Shown: one piece after another, positions 27,995 to 36,778 of the stretch | Layout of the letters: the number at the start of each line of letters is the position of its first letter | Position numbering within the stretch: position 1 is the first letter of the stretch | Origin: an uncultured Lactobacillus sp. | Lineage (GTDB): Bacteria; Bacillota; Bacilli; Lactobacillales; Lactobacillaceae | Direction: 5' to 3' | NCBI GenBank assembly: GCA_937916845.1 | Contig: CALFSK010000050.1 | Location: 1-64,000, forward strand | Length of the DNA stretch: 64,000 nucleotides | Notes under the pieces: generated by a model | The model's input: only the letters and a program-made list of their open reading frames with translations | Databases searched by the model: none | What the model was told of the DNA's origin: nothing | Made by a program: the position numbers and the translations under genes

Positions 27995-28081
27995 TAAGTG
28001 CTAACCACTTTATTACTAAACTCTGATAAAAATGACGTTAATGTCTTTTTATAAAAAACTTTCAAGGGAGAGATTTTTCTT

Positions 28082-29842
28082 ATGAAGAAAACCAAGATTG
28101 TTTCAACACTTGGTCCTGCCAGCACCGATACTGACACTATTGTTAAATTAATCGAAGCCGGCGCAAATATTTTCCGCTTTAACTTCTCACATGGAGATCA
28201 TGCAGAACATTTGGATCGTTTAACTAAGGTCCACGAAGCAGAAAAGATTACGGGTAAGACTGTTGGTATCATGCTTGATACCAAGGGTGCTGAAATTCGG
28301 ACGACCGTTCAAAAAGACGGTAAGTCTGAATACAAGATCGGTGATAAGGTACGTATTTCTATGGACGATTCACTTGAATCAACCAAGGAAAAGATTGCCG
28401 TTACCTATGATGGCCTTTATGACGATGTTCATGTTGGCGGTCATGTCCTCTTCGATGATGGTTTATTAGACATGAAGATCGATGAAAAAGACGATGCACA
28501 TCGCGAATTAGTTACGACTGTTCAAAATGCCGGCGTCTTGGGCTCACGTAAAGGTACTAACGCTCCTGGCGTTTCTATCAACTTACCTGGGATTACTGAA
28601 AAAGACTCAGACGATATTCGTTTCGGTTTGGATCATGAAATCAACTACATTGCTGCTTCATTCGTTCGTAAGCCACAAGATGTCTTAGACATCCGTGAAT
28701 TACTTGAAGAAAAGCATATGGAACACGTTCAAATCTTCCCTAAGATCGAATCACAAGAAGGTATCGACAACGTCGATGAAATTCTTAAGGTTTGTGATGG
28801 TTTGATGGTCGCTCGTGGTGACATGGGTGTTGAAATTCCAGCTGAAAATGTGCCTTTGGTACAAAAGAGCTTGATCAAGAAGTGTAACGCTTTAGGTATG
28901 CCAGTTATCACTGCTACCCAAATGTTAGACTCAATGCAAGAAAACCCACGTCCTACTCGTGCCGAAGCATCTGACGTTGCCAACGCTGTCTTTGACGGTA
29001 CTGACGCAACCATGCTTTCTGGTGAAAGTGCTAACGGTCTTTACCCTGTTGAATCTGTTGCCATGATGGCTAAGATCGACGAAAAGGCTGAAAACACTTT
29101 GGCTGAAAACGGTAACTTACAATTAAACCGTTTCGACAAGACTAGTGTTACGGAAACAATCGGTATTGCGATTGCCCGTGCTGCTAAGAACTTAAACATC
29201 AAGACGATTGTTGCTGCGACTGAATCTGGCTACACTGCTAAGATGATTTCGAAGTACCGTCCAAATGCTGATATCTTAGCTATCACTTTTGACGAACGGA
29301 CTCAACGTGGCTTAATGGTTAACTGGGGTGTTCAACCAATCGTGGCTGACAAACCAGAAACCACTGATGACATGTTTGATTTAGCTGCTTCTAAAGCTGT
29401 TGAACTTGGCTTTGCCAAGGAAGGCGACTTAATCTTGATTACTGCCGGTGTGCCAGTTGGCGAACGCGGTACGACTAACATCATGAAGATCCAATTAATT
29501 GGTTCTAAGTTAGCTGATGGTCAAGGTGTTGGTGATGAAACGGTTATCGGTAAAGCCGTAATCGCAACGTCAGCACAAGAAGCTATCGACAAGGCCGTTG
29601 AAGGCGGCGTCTTAGTTACTAAGACTACCGACAAAGACTACTTACCAGCAATTGAAAAGTCTAGCGCTTTAGTTGTTGAAAATGGTGGTTTAACTTCACA
29701 CGCTGCCGTTGTTGGTATCTCAATGGGTATTCCTGTTATCGTTGGTGTTAAGGATGCCACTACTGTGATTGCCGATGGTCAATTGATCACCGTTGATTCA
29801 CGTCGTGGGATTGTTTACCGCGGTGCTTCAAACGCCCTTTAA
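28082..29842 (+). CDS. pyk: Pyruvate kinase with C-terminal PEP-utilising domain
   Basis: 586 residues. The first 470 are the pyruvate kinase barrel, B domain and allosteric domain: RFNFSHGDHAEH near 36 (substrate Arg), IFPKIESQEG near 219 with the catalytic Lys, and MVARGDMGVEI near 242 for Mg and ATP. The last ~110 residues form the extra C-terminal sequence of Bacillus and lactobacilli, related to the phosphohistidine domain of PEP-utilising enzymes (GGLTSHAAVVG near 537). It transfers phosphate from PEP to ADP. GGGAGAG lies before ATG 28082. Second gene of the pfkA operon; a terminator follows. Confidence 0.97.
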   Translation: MKKTKIVSTLGPASTDTDTIVKLIEAGANIFRFNFSHGDHAEHLDRLTKVHEAEKITGKTVGIMLDTKGAEIRTTVQKDGKSEYKIGDKVRISMDDSLESTKEKIAVTYDGLYDDVHVGGHVLFDDGLLDMKIDEKDDAHRELVTTVQNAGVLGSRKGTNAPGVSINLPGITEKDSDDIRFGLDHEINYIAASFVRKPQDVLDIRELLEEKHMEHVQIFPKIESQEGIDNVDEILKVCDGLMVARGDMGVEIPAENVPLVQKSLIKKCNALGMPVITATQMLDSMQENPRPTRAEASDVANAVFDGTDATMLSGESANGLYPVESVAMMAKIDEKAENTLAENGNLQLNRFDKTSVTETIGIAIARAAKNLNIKTIVAATESGYTAKMISKYRPNADILAITFDERTQRGLMVNWGVQPIVADKPETTDDMFDLAASKAVELGFAKEGDLILITAGVPVGERGTTNIMKIQLIGSKLADGQGVGDETVIGKAVIATSAQEAIDKAVEGGVLVTKTTDKDYLPAIEKSSALVVENGGLTSHAAVVGISMGIPVIVGVKDATTVIADGQLITVDSRRGIVYRGASNAL

Positions 29843-29864
29843 GATCAAATTAAATTTGATTTCG

Positions 29865-29894
29865 AAAAGTCGTCGCTTTGCGACGGCTTTTTGT
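29865..29894 (+). terminator. Terminator of the pfkA-pyk operon
   Basis: AAAAGTCGTCGC pairs with GCGACGGCTTTT over a TTT loop and continues into T residues. Confidence 0.9.
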
Positions 29895-30016
29895 TTACAT
29901 AGCTGTAGTCACGGTCTTGGTTTTGAGAGTAGCACAGGACTTTTAACGGTTAATTACCGTGAATCCTCGTAATTCGGGGCGTTTTCAGTTACAATAAATA
30001 TCACGTGAGGTGTCGT

Positions 30017-30475
30017 ATGGAAAGTTGGTTATTTTTATTAGCAATTTTGGTCGTAGCCTGGTTAGGAAAAAATCAGTCGTTACAGATTGCGACCGGAGTG
30101 GTTTTGCTGATCAAGTTAATTCCGAATACGAATAAACTTTTAACCACGATTGGTCAAAAGGGAATCAATTGGGGCGTAACGGTCATTACCGTTGCCATCC
30201 TGATTCCGATTGCGACCGGTCAGATTGGGTTTCGGGATCTATTGCACGCGTTTAAATCGCCGGTCGGTTGGATCGCGGTCGCGTGTGGTGTCCTGGTATC
30301 GGTCCTGTCTTTTCACGGGGTCGGTCTCTTGTCAGCGACGCCGGAGATTACGGTGGCCCTCGTGTTTGGAACGATTATGGGGGTTGTCTTATTAAAGGGC
30401 ATCGCCGCCGGCCCAATTATTGCGGCCGGAATTACTTATTGCATTATTCAAGTCCTACATCTTAGTTTACAGTAG
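30017..30475 (+). CDS. DUF441 membrane protein
   Basis: About 152 residues with four hydrophobic segments, matching the DUF441 (YtwI/YeaL) family of small inner-membrane proteins; function not established. ATG 30017 is chosen because GAGG sits 6 bp upstream; the GTG at 30005 precedes that site. It is separated by 18 bp from cvfB, so it probably heads the long cvfB-xerD-ribT-scpA-scpB-rluB transcription unit. Confidence 0.85.
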   Translation: MESWLFLLAILVVAWLGKNQSLQIATGVVLLIKLIPNTNKLLTTIGQKGINWGVTVITVAILIPIATGQIGFRDLLHAFKSPVGWIAVACGVLVSVLSFHGVGLLSATPEITVALVFGTIMGVVLLKGIAAGPIIAAGITYCIIQVLHLSLQ

Positions 30476-30493
30476 GTTAAAGGAGCAAAATTA

Positions 30494-31381
30494 ATGGACA
30501 GTATTATGGGAATGGTGGTTACTGCAAAGGTAACCGATGAAAATGATGACGCGTACTTTGTACAGGCGAATGGTCAAACGTTGTGGGTCGATAAGGATGA
30601 ACCAGAAAAACCGTTACACATCGGTGGTTCTTACGAAGGCTTTGTTTACGAGAATGAAGATCACCGTCTACAAATGACGCGCCAAGTTCCAGAAATTTCG
30701 TTTGATCAGTTTGTCTGGGGAACCGTTGTCCGGACGCGCCATGATTTAGGGGTGTTCGTAGATGTTGGTTTACCTAATAAAGACTTCGTGGTCTCATTGG
30801 ATGAACTTCCAACGATTAGCCGTCTATGGCCGAAGAAGGATGACCGCCTCTACATTAAATTGATGCGGGATAATAAAGACCGGCTTTGGGGAACCTTAGC
30901 TGAAATGACGGATTTCCAAGCATTGGCGACGCCGTATAATAAAGAACAAGTCAAGAATTCGGATACCGAAGTAACGGTGTTACGGTTGAAAATTGTGGGA
31001 ACGACGGTTATTACCGATGATAACCATTTAGGCTTTGTCCACCCGTCAGAACGGGATCAAGAACCACGTTTGGGGCAACATATGAAAGCCCGCGTTATTG
31101 GTTATTTACGTGATGGCGAATTGAACTTATCGCTTAAGCCCCGGGGATACGAAGAAATTGGTGATGATGCGCAGATGTTGTTGGCCGCACTCCAACATCA
31201 AGCGGACCACAAGTTACCATTTTGGGATAAAAGTGATCCGGAAGACATCCGGACGTACTTTGGTATCAGCAAGTCCCAATTCAAGCGGGCCGTCGGTAAT
31301 TTATTAAAACAACGCTTGATCAGTCAGGAACCTGGCGAAATCAAGTTGGTGGAACCAACCGATGAGCAAGCCGAAGATTGA
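30494..31381 (+). CDS. cvfB: CvfB-type S1 RNA-binding protein
   Basis: 295 residues of the YitL/CvfB family: S1-like OB folds near 1-60, 70-140 and 145-215 (for example FVWGTVVRTRHDLGVFVDVG), then a C-terminal winged helix (TYFGISKSQFKRAVGNLLKQ). In Staphylococcus aureus CvfB binds RNA and affects virulence gene expression; here a general role in RNA binding is inferred. AAAGGAG lies before ATG 30494. It overlaps xerD by 20 bp. Confidence 0.88.
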   Translation: MDSIMGMVVTAKVTDENDDAYFVQANGQTLWVDKDEPEKPLHIGGSYEGFVYENEDHRLQMTRQVPEISFDQFVWGTVVRTRHDLGVFVDVGLPNKDFVVSLDELPTISRLWPKKDDRLYIKLMRDNKDRLWGTLAEMTDFQALATPYNKEQVKNSDTEVTVLRLKIVGTTVITDDNHLGFVHPSERDQEPRLGQHMKARVIGYLRDGELNLSLKPRGYEEIGDDAQMLLAALQHQADHKLPFWDKSDPEDIRTYFGISKSQFKRAVGNLLKQRLISQEPGEIKLVEPTDEQAED

Positions 31382-32279
31382 GCAACGAATGCAGGACCAG
31401 CTTGCTGATTACCTGCATTTTTTGCGTGTCGAGCGCGGCCTGGTAACGAATAGTATAAAAAGCTATTCGCAAGATTTAACGGAATTCAGTCAATATTTGA
31501 TGACGCAAAAAATCACTGATTATAATGATGTTGACCGCTACGTGTTGCTGAATTACTTGCAGTTTCTAGACGATGGGGGTAAATCACGGAATACGATCAT
31601 CCACAGTGTCTCTAGTCTGCGTAAGTTTTTTCAGTATTTGGCGCAGTTACACCAGGTTGACAGTGATCCCATGATTAAGATCGATACGCCTAAGCGTGCC
31701 CAACATTTGCCACAGGTGTTATCACCACATGAAGTGGAACGGTTGCTGGCTGTCCCTAAGTTGGATAAACCGTTGGGATTACGTGACCGGACGATCTTAG
31801 AAGTGATGTACGCCACCGGGTTACGGGTCAGCGAGACAATTAACTTGAAACTTGACGATTTGCATTTAGACTTAGGACTGATTCAAACGATTGGGAAGGG
31901 CGACAAGGAACGCATTATTCCGATTGGTGACGTTGCCATTGATTTTGTGGAGCAGTACTTGAAGACTGCTCGTCCGAAACTCGTCTCGCCTAAGCGTCGC
32001 AATACGTACTTGTTTCTAAATAATCACGGTGGGCAACTCACGCGGCAAGGCGTTTGGAAGAATTTAAAAGCGGAAGTTAAAGCCGCTGGAATTGAAAAGA
32101 ACGTCACGCCCCATACGTTGCGCCACTCGTTTGCGACCCATATTTTGGAAAATGGTGCGGATCTACGGGTCGTCCAGGAACTTTTAGGACACGCGGATAT
32201 TTCCACGACCCAGATCTACACGCACATTACGAAAAAACGACTTGCGGAAGTCTATAATAAATACCATCCGCGTGCTTAA
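31362..32279 (+). CDS. xerD: Site-specific tyrosine recombinase XerD
   Basis: 305 residues with both integrase domains: SAM-like core-binding domain (about 10-95) and catalytic domain (about 115-300). Catalytic residues: Arg in ATGLRVSE, Lys in GKGDKER, HTLRHSFATH with His and Arg, LLGHADISTTQIYTH with His and the Tyr nucleophile. Full length and context (downstream of cvfB, upstream of scpAB) indicate XerD, which resolves chromosome dimers at dif. ATG 31362 overlaps cvfB; translation is probably coupled. Confidence 0.93.
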   Translation: MSKPKIEQRMQDQLADYLHFLRVERGLVTNSIKSYSQDLTEFSQYLMTQKITDYNDVDRYVLLNYLQFLDDGGKSRNTIIHSVSSLRKFFQYLAQLHQVDSDPMIKIDTPKRAQHLPQVLSPHEVERLLAVPKLDKPLGLRDRTILEVMYATGLRVSETINLKLDDLHLDLGLIQTIGKGDKERIIPIGDVAIDFVEQYLKTARPKLVSPKRRNTYLFLNNHGGQLTRQGVWKNLKAEVKAAGIEKNVTPHTLRHSFATHILENGADLRVVQELLGHADISTTQIYTHITKKRLAEVYNKYHPRA

Positions 32280-32293
32280 TAAGGAGGTCCACG

Positions 32294-32677
32294 TTGCTAG
32301 TTAAATATCGAAAAGATTATGAGAAAGTAGCGATGGGATTGTTATCGTTTATTCCCGATTTCAAAGACCTAGCGCACTTACAGACCGAGATGCAGTGGTA
32401 CCTTGCCACTGACAACCATCAGCTATTGCTGTGGCGGCAAGCCGATGGTGACTTTAGCGGCATCATTGGCATCGAGGTTGGGCCTGACTTTGTCTTAGTT
32501 CACCATGATTCACTGTCACCAGAAGAACGAACGGCCGACAATCAACAACAGATGTTGGATGAGCTAGCAGCGCTGTACCCGCATAAGCGGGTCATGGGAA
32601 CCTTAGACATGGCGTCAATTATTGGCGAGTGGGAGCGAAATCGTGACAAACAATCAACAACAACCAATCACCATTAA
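32294..32677 (+). CDS. ribT: RibT-like N-acetyltransferase
   Basis: 127 residues resembling Bacillus subtilis RibT, a short GNAT-fold protein encoded in or near riboflavin genes (compare KYRKDYEKVAMGLLSFIPDF at the start). Its exact reaction is unknown. The start is TTG 32294, with AAGGAGG 6 bp upstream. The C-terminal part where GNAT proteins bind acetyl-CoA (usually R/QxxGxG/A) is not clear, so cofactor binding is uncertain. It overlaps scpA by 35 bp, the same neighbourhood as in Bacillus (ribT-scpAB), although the riboflavin biosynthesis genes themselves are absent from the window. Confidence 0.82.
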   Translation: MLVKYRKDYEKVAMGLLSFIPDFKDLAHLQTEMQWYLATDNHQLLLWRQADGDFSGIIGIEVGPDFVLVHHDSLSPEERTADNQQQMLDELAALYPHKRVMGTLDMASIIGEWERNRDKQSTTTNHH

Positions 32678-33410
32678 AATTTCTGAATTTGAAGGTCCCC
32701 TTGATCTGCTGCTCCATTTGATTCGACAAAACAAAATGGATATTTATGATATTCCCATTGCGGACATTACCCAGCAGTACCTAGACTACTTGCATTCCAT
32801 GCAGGCGTTAAAATTAGATATTGCGGGCGATTATCTGGTCATGGCAGCGACTTTGATGACGATTAAGAGTCGTTACTTATTACCGCAACCAGAGCCGGAT
32901 GATGACGAAGATGCCACTGAAGACGACCCTCGAGACTCGTTAGTGGCGGAACTGTTGGCTTACAAAGTTTATCAAGAAGCTGCTGGTGAACTGCGGGTCA
33001 AGGAACAGGCGCGTCATCAACATTTCACACGTGAAGCGATGCTAGTGCCCAGTGATTTGAGTGCACCTAAGCTCACGGCTGGAATTACGGTTGACGATCT
33101 GCAGGCTGCTTTTCGACAATTAGTTGATAAACGCCGTCGGGCACGACCACTAACTAAAACGGTCGTGGCTGAGAGTGTAAATATCTACGTTCGGATGACT
33201 CAAATCAAAACGCAGTTGCAGCGTCACCATACGGGGATGGCATTTGCGGACCTATTCACGGTAACGGCGAGTGATGAAATGTTGGTGACAACTTTCATGG
33301 CCGTCCTTGAATTAACGAAACAAGCGCAGATCAAACTAACGCAGCGTGATCAATTGGGACCGATTCATTTAACTTTAAGGCGGGAAGAACAACAGCATGA
33401 CGAACATTGA
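32643..33410 (+). CDS. scpA: Segregation and condensation protein A
   Basis: About 255 residues of the kleisin ScpA, which bridges Smc heads and, with ScpB, forms the condensin that organises and segregates the chromosome. The family start is clear: [20 protein letters not shown], then [19 protein letters not shown]; the C-terminal winged helix that binds Smc is near 190-250. GTG 32643 is preferred because GGGAG lies 7 bp upstream and inside ribT. It overlaps scpB by 14 bp. Confidence 0.95.
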   Translation: MTNNQQQPITIKISEFEGPLDLLLHLIRQNKMDIYDIPIADITQQYLDYLHSMQALKLDIAGDYLVMAATLMTIKSRYLLPQPEPDDDEDATEDDPRDSLVAELLAYKVYQEAAGELRVKEQARHQHFTREAMLVPSDLSAPKLTAGITVDDLQAAFRQLVDKRRRARPLTKTVVAESVNIYVRMTQIKTQLQRHHTGMAFADLFTVTASDEMLVTTFMAVLELTKQAQIKLTQRDQLGPIHLTLRREEQQHDEH

Positions 33411-34005
33411 ACAAATTGAAGGGCTACTGTTTGTAGCCGGTGATGAAGGAATCACCGTGGCGGAAATTGAACACGCTACGAGTTTTGCTAAGCCGGCCAT
33501 CACCACGATGTTGACCAATCTAGCGACCAAGTATGACCAGGACCCCGACTCAGCACTGATGGTGCTGTCGACTGAGAATACTTACCGTTTGGCAACGAAG
33601 GCCGCGGTTGCACCAGTATTGAAACGGTACTTTGAAGCGCCATTATCGACGAGCTTGTCGCAGGCGTCACTGGAAGTACTTGCAATTATTGCGTACCGGC
33701 AACCACTGACCCGGATTGAAATTGATGAGATTCGGGGGGTTCAAAGTGGCTCAACGATTCAGAAGCTCGTTTTACGACAGCTAGTGACTGAAACGGGACG
33801 CTTAAGCGAACCCGGGCGACCAATTTTGTACGGGACGACTGAATTATTTTTGGACTACTTTGGCTTAAAGACACTAGACGACTTACCTACAATTGATCTG
33901 GACGCATTGAGCGATGCTGAAAATCCAGCACCGGAAACGGACCTATTTCTCAATGCGTTTCAAGATAAATTGCAGGGTGACGACCAAGATCGAGAGGAAA
34001 ACTAA
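33397..34005 (+). CDS. scpB: Segregation and condensation protein B
   Basis: 202 residues with two tandem winged helices, as expected for ScpB, which dimerises and binds ScpA. Family motifs: [14 protein letters not shown] at the start and [20 protein letters not shown] near 90-110, followed by [18 protein letters not shown]. The acidic C-terminal tail is variable in the family. It overlaps scpA by 14 bp and shares one base with rluB (TAATG), so the genes are translationally coupled. Confidence 0.95.
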   Translation: MTNIEQIEGLLFVAGDEGITVAEIEHATSFAKPAITTMLTNLATKYDQDPDSALMVLSTENTYRLATKAAVAPVLKRYFEAPLSTSLSQASLEVLAIIAYRQPLTRIEIDEIRGVQSGSTIQKLVLRQLVTETGRLSEPGRPILYGTTELFLDYFGLKTLDDLPTIDLDALSDAENPAPETDLFLNAFQDKLQGDDQDREEN

Positions 34006-34721
34006 TGGCAGAACGTTTACAAAAAGTAATGGCGGAAGCGGGTGTTGCTTCCCGACGTAAATCCGAAGTGTTGATCACTTCCGGATACGTCAAAGTTAAT
34101 GGCAAGACTGTGACCACGCTTGGGGTTAAAGTGGAACCAAGTGACCACGTTGAAGTGAAGGGGCTTCCGTTGAACGCGGAAAGCCTAGTCTATTATTTGT
34201 TTTACAAGCCACGCGGAGTCGTTACGACTGTCCACGATGAAAAGGGCCGTAAAACGGTCATGGACTTCTTTAAGGACGTCCCTGAACGGATCTATCCGGT
34301 GGGCCGTTTAGACTACGACACGTCGGGTTTATTGATTATGACTAATGATGGTGACTTGGCTAACCGTTTGACCCACCCTAAGTACGAAGTTAAAAAGACG
34401 TACTTGGCAAAAGTCGAAGGGGTCCCAACGAACGCCGACTTAAAACAACTCCGGTTAGGTGTTGAAATTGAGGGTCGGACGACCGCCCCAGCGAAATCTA
34501 ACTTGTTAGATAGCGATCATAAAAAAAATAATGCTTTAGTCCAATTGACGATTCACGAAGGCCATAATCACCAAGTGAAGAATATGTTGGCTGCAATCGG
34601 ACACCCCGTAACGAAGCTAAAGCGCGAGCGCTATGGTGTTCTAGATTTGCAGAGTTTGCAACCGGGTGAGTACCGGAAATTAAAGCCAATTGAAATTAGT
34701 AAGTTAAAAGGCGAAAGATAG
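34005..34721 (+). CDS. rluB: rRNA pseudouridine synthase RluB
   Basis: 238 residues: N-terminal S4 RNA-binding domain (ERLQKVMAEAGVASRRKSEV) and RsuA-type synthase domain with the catalytic Asp in VGRLDYDTSGLLIMTNDGDL near 102-121. The family converts uridine to pseudouridine in 23S rRNA (position 2605 in Escherichia coli; 2633 in Bacillus). The scpB-rluB order is conserved in Firmicutes. It is the last gene of the cvfB-rluB unit. Confidence 0.93.
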   Translation: MAERLQKVMAEAGVASRRKSEVLITSGYVKVNGKTVTTLGVKVEPSDHVEVKGLPLNAESLVYYLFYKPRGVVTTVHDEKGRKTVMDFFKDVPERIYPVGRLDYDTSGLLIMTNDGDLANRLTHPKYEVKKTYLAKVEGVPTNADLKQLRLGVEIEGRTTAPAKSNLLDSDHKKNNALVQLTIHEGHNHQVKNMLAAIGHPVTKLKRERYGVLDLQSLQPGEYRKLKPIEISKLKGER

Positions 34722-34724
34722 CGC

Positions 34725-34753
34725 TTGCATTTTAATAACATTGCGCTTAGAAT
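34725..34753 (+). promoter_or_regulatory. Promoter of the ribU riboswitch transcript
   Basis: TTGCAT (34725-34730), 17 bp, then TAGAAT (34748-34753), placed about 25 bp before the aptamer. Confidence 0.6.
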
Positions 34754-34780
34754 ATAAATGTAAAAATAAATATTTGGTTC

Positions 34781-34895
34781 ATCTTCAGGGCAGGGTGTAA
34801 TTCCCGACCGGCGGTAAAAACCCGCGACCTATGCAGTGGCATAGTGATTTGGTGCAATTCCAAAGTCGACAGTTAAAGTCTGGTATAAAGAAGAT
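34781..34895 (+). ncRNA. FMN riboswitch (RFN element)
   Basis: The conserved RFN segments are present in order: CAGGGCAGGGTGTAATTCCC, GACCGGCGGTAAAAACCCGC, a variable stem (CTATGCAGTGGCATAG), GGTGCAATTCCAAAGTCGAC and AGTCTGG near the end, closed by the P1 pair ATCTTC/GAAGAT. It binds FMN. With the terminator just downstream it should stop transcription of ribU when FMN is plentiful. Confidence 0.96.
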
Positions 34896-34919
34896 CGAGC
34901 TTATTTGCCATAAACTTGC

Positions 34920-34971
34920 AAGTAAGACCGCCCGGATGACAGTAAATGTTATTCGTGCGGTCTTTTTACTT
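34920..34971 (+). terminator. Riboswitch-controlled terminator before ribU
   Basis: A long hairpin (GACCGC.CGGATGACA with TGTTATTCG.GCGGTC, two G-U pairs) runs into TTTTT. It is the expression platform of the FMN riboswitch. Confidence 0.88.
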
Positions 34972-35020
34972 AGGTATGACAATGGGGTTCAATTGAAGAT
35001 GACCCATAGGAGGGTGCGTT

Positions 35021-35605
35021 ATGGAACAAACGACGTTACGCCGACTAGTGGGCATTGCCTTACTCGGCGCGTGTGCATATGTATTGATGTTACTGGAGTT
35101 TCCGATTCTTCCCGCGGCAACGTGGATGAAGATTGATTTCTCGGATATTCCGATTTTGATTGGGCTACTGCTTTACGGGGTCGGTGGTGCGTTCACCATC
35201 ACGGTGCTAAAGTTAGTGATTCATTCTGCGACGATGGGGTTTGCCATTTATGATCTAATCGGCTCATTAGCAAGCTTTTTAGGCTCTGCTAGCTTGATTA
35301 TTGTCTTTGCGGTCGTTTTGCGCTACTACAAAGGCAACCCTAAGTACCGGCTACCATTGGCGGTGGGGATAGCAACGATTGTTTTGACCGTGGTCGAGTC
35401 GACGGCGAACTTAACGTTTGTATTGCCGTTTTATTTACAGGTCATGGGCTTCAATCTCCAATTATCATTAAGTAAGTTTGTGTTGTTTGTGGTGGTACCG
35501 TTCAACTTGATCAAGGGTGTCCTGGTTGGGACGGTCTTCGGACTGGTTTACCAACGGTTGGCCAAGTGGCTTGGCAATCATAATCAATTAACAAGTAGGG
35601 TTTAA
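35021..35605 (+). CDS. ribU: Riboflavin ECF transporter substrate-binding subunit RibU
   Basis: 194 residues with six membrane segments, an S component of energy-coupling-factor transporters. The family core is visible in LEFPILPAATWMKIDFSDIP (S-component binding loop) and later GFAIYDLIGSLASFLGSASL. It captures riboflavin; transport needs the shared EcfA/A'/T module, which is not in the window. Placement directly behind the FMN riboswitch fixes the substrate. GGAGG lies before ATG 35021. Confidence 0.95.
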   Translation: MEQTTLRRLVGIALLGACAYVLMLLEFPILPAATWMKIDFSDIPILIGLLLYGVGGAFTITVLKLVIHSATMGFAIYDLIGSLASFLGSASLIIVFAVVLRYYKGNPKYRLPLAVGIATIVLTVVESTANLTFVLPFYLQVMGFNLQLSLSKFVLFVVVPFNLIKGVLVGTVFGLVYQRLAKWLGNHNQLTSRV

Positions 35606-35627
35606 TTAATCAAAAAAAGTTAATGCG

Positions 35628-35675
35628 AGTGCCCACTTTTCACGGAGTTAACGTTGAGGAGTGGGTACTTTTTTT
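35628..35675 (+). terminator. Terminator after ribU
   Basis: AGTGCCCACT pairs with AGTGGGTACT (one G-U) around an inner loop and runs into TTTTTTT. Confidence 0.8.
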
Positions 35676-35737
35676 GTGGTGATTGGTTCATTGTGACGGG
35701 GCGTGCTATGCTATTAGAATTGAGAGGAGGCGTCGGT

Positions 35738-36778
35738 GTGTTTTCAGACTATGTCTTATTTTTATTTGCGACCCAACCACGACGGGCCAAAGGGATTTTT
35801 AACGTACTCCGGGGACGCCGAACCGTGTCGACATTGTTTGCTGGACTGACGTACGGTTGCTTAGACCAGCTAGACAGTTGGCACGGGGTACCGCTGGAAA
35901 AATTTGTGGCAACGGCGGCGCAACTACAAAGTACTGGGGACCTCGTTAGTCCGACGCCAGGATACTACCAGTTAACCGCACAGGGTGTGACTCGGCAAAA
36001 AAAACAGCGGGCATTACGTTACCAGCCCGTTGCCTTGCACGGTTTTCAAACAACGGACGTCCGTCGTTTTGCAGCCCTAAGTCAATTAGCGCTACAGGTC
36101 GCATCTGAAGCGGCTCACCGCGAGAATCGTTACTATCCGGTGACGACTGACCCGGGTGTTCAAGCCATCGTCAAGGCGTGGTTTCGGCGCTTTCACAGTC
36201 CCACGTTGGGGCGGACTATTTTCGATGGGTTACAAGCCTTTTTGATGAGCTTACCCGATGAATTAGCCCAGATCTTTGTTCAGAGTCTGACCGGCTACCA
36301 GTTTCCCGGGCAAACAGATGCCCAACTGGCAACTACTTTCAAGCGGTCGCCAGTTGAAATGTTGGTCATCCGCAAAGACTTGATGTGTCGCTGGGTCATC
36401 TGGCTGAGCCAGCACCAAACAGACCCCCTGTGGGCGCTCCTAGCCCCCTTAGTGAAAGCTTCACCAGTTAGCAGTAGCGCCCAGCGGACCTTCCAGGACT
36501 TCTTACAAGTTGATGATTTGGAAATGATTTCTAAACGACGCCATCTGAAACTCAGTACGGTCCGTGAACACTTACTGGAAGTCGCCATTTTAACGCCGGA
36601 CTTCCCCTTTGAACGGTTGCTGACAAAAACGGTCAGTCAGCAATTAACGACGATTTTTGCGGATCAGCCCGAATTAACGACTTGGCAGTTCGCACAGGTT
36701 CAAACCGTGATGCCGCAATTGGACTTTTTCTATTTCCGGCTCTTTCAGATTATGAGGTGTCAACATGAACGAGGATGA
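35738..36778 (+). CDS. RecQ-associated helix-turn-helix protein (YpbB-like)
   Basis: About 346 residues of the YpbB family, encoded just before a RecQ helicase in many Firmicutes. Most of the protein is alpha-helical with no motif I can assign; residues 275-310 form an HTH-40-type helix-turn-helix (DDLEMISKRRHLKLSTVREH). GTG 35738 is chosen: AGGAGG lies 7 bp upstream, and earlier in-frame codons have no ribosome site. It overlaps recQ by 14 bp, so the two products are made together and may act together on DNA; that function is inferred. Confidence 0.85.
   Translation: MFSDYVLFLFATQPRRAKGIFNVLRGRRTVSTLFAGLTYGCLDQLDSWHGVPLEKFVATAAQLQSTGDLVSPTPGYYQLTAQGVTRQKKQRALRYQPVALHGFQTTDVRRFAALSQLALQVASEAAHRENRYYPVTTDPGVQAIVKAWFRRFHSPTLGRTIFDGLQAFLMSLPDELAQIFVQSLTGYQFPGQTDAQLATTFKRSPVEMLVIRKDLMCRWVIWLSQHQTDPLWALLAPLVKASPVSSSAQRTFQDFLQVDDLEMISKRRHLKLSTVREHLLEVAILTPDFPFERLLTKTVSQQLTTIFADQPELTTWQFAQVQTVMPQLDFFYFRLFQIMRCQHERG

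Noticed and set aside
28024-28054. Weak hairpin between pfkA and pyk as a terminator
   Set aside because: The stem AAAAATGAC/TGTCTTTTT is short and loosely paired; pfkA and pyk are known to be co-transcribed in relatives, so at most it lowers readthrough or processes the mRNA.
34785-35136. Short ORFs across the FMN riboswitch and its terminator
   Set aside because: They cross the conserved RFN aptamer and the start of ribU in another frame; the RNA element explains the sequence.
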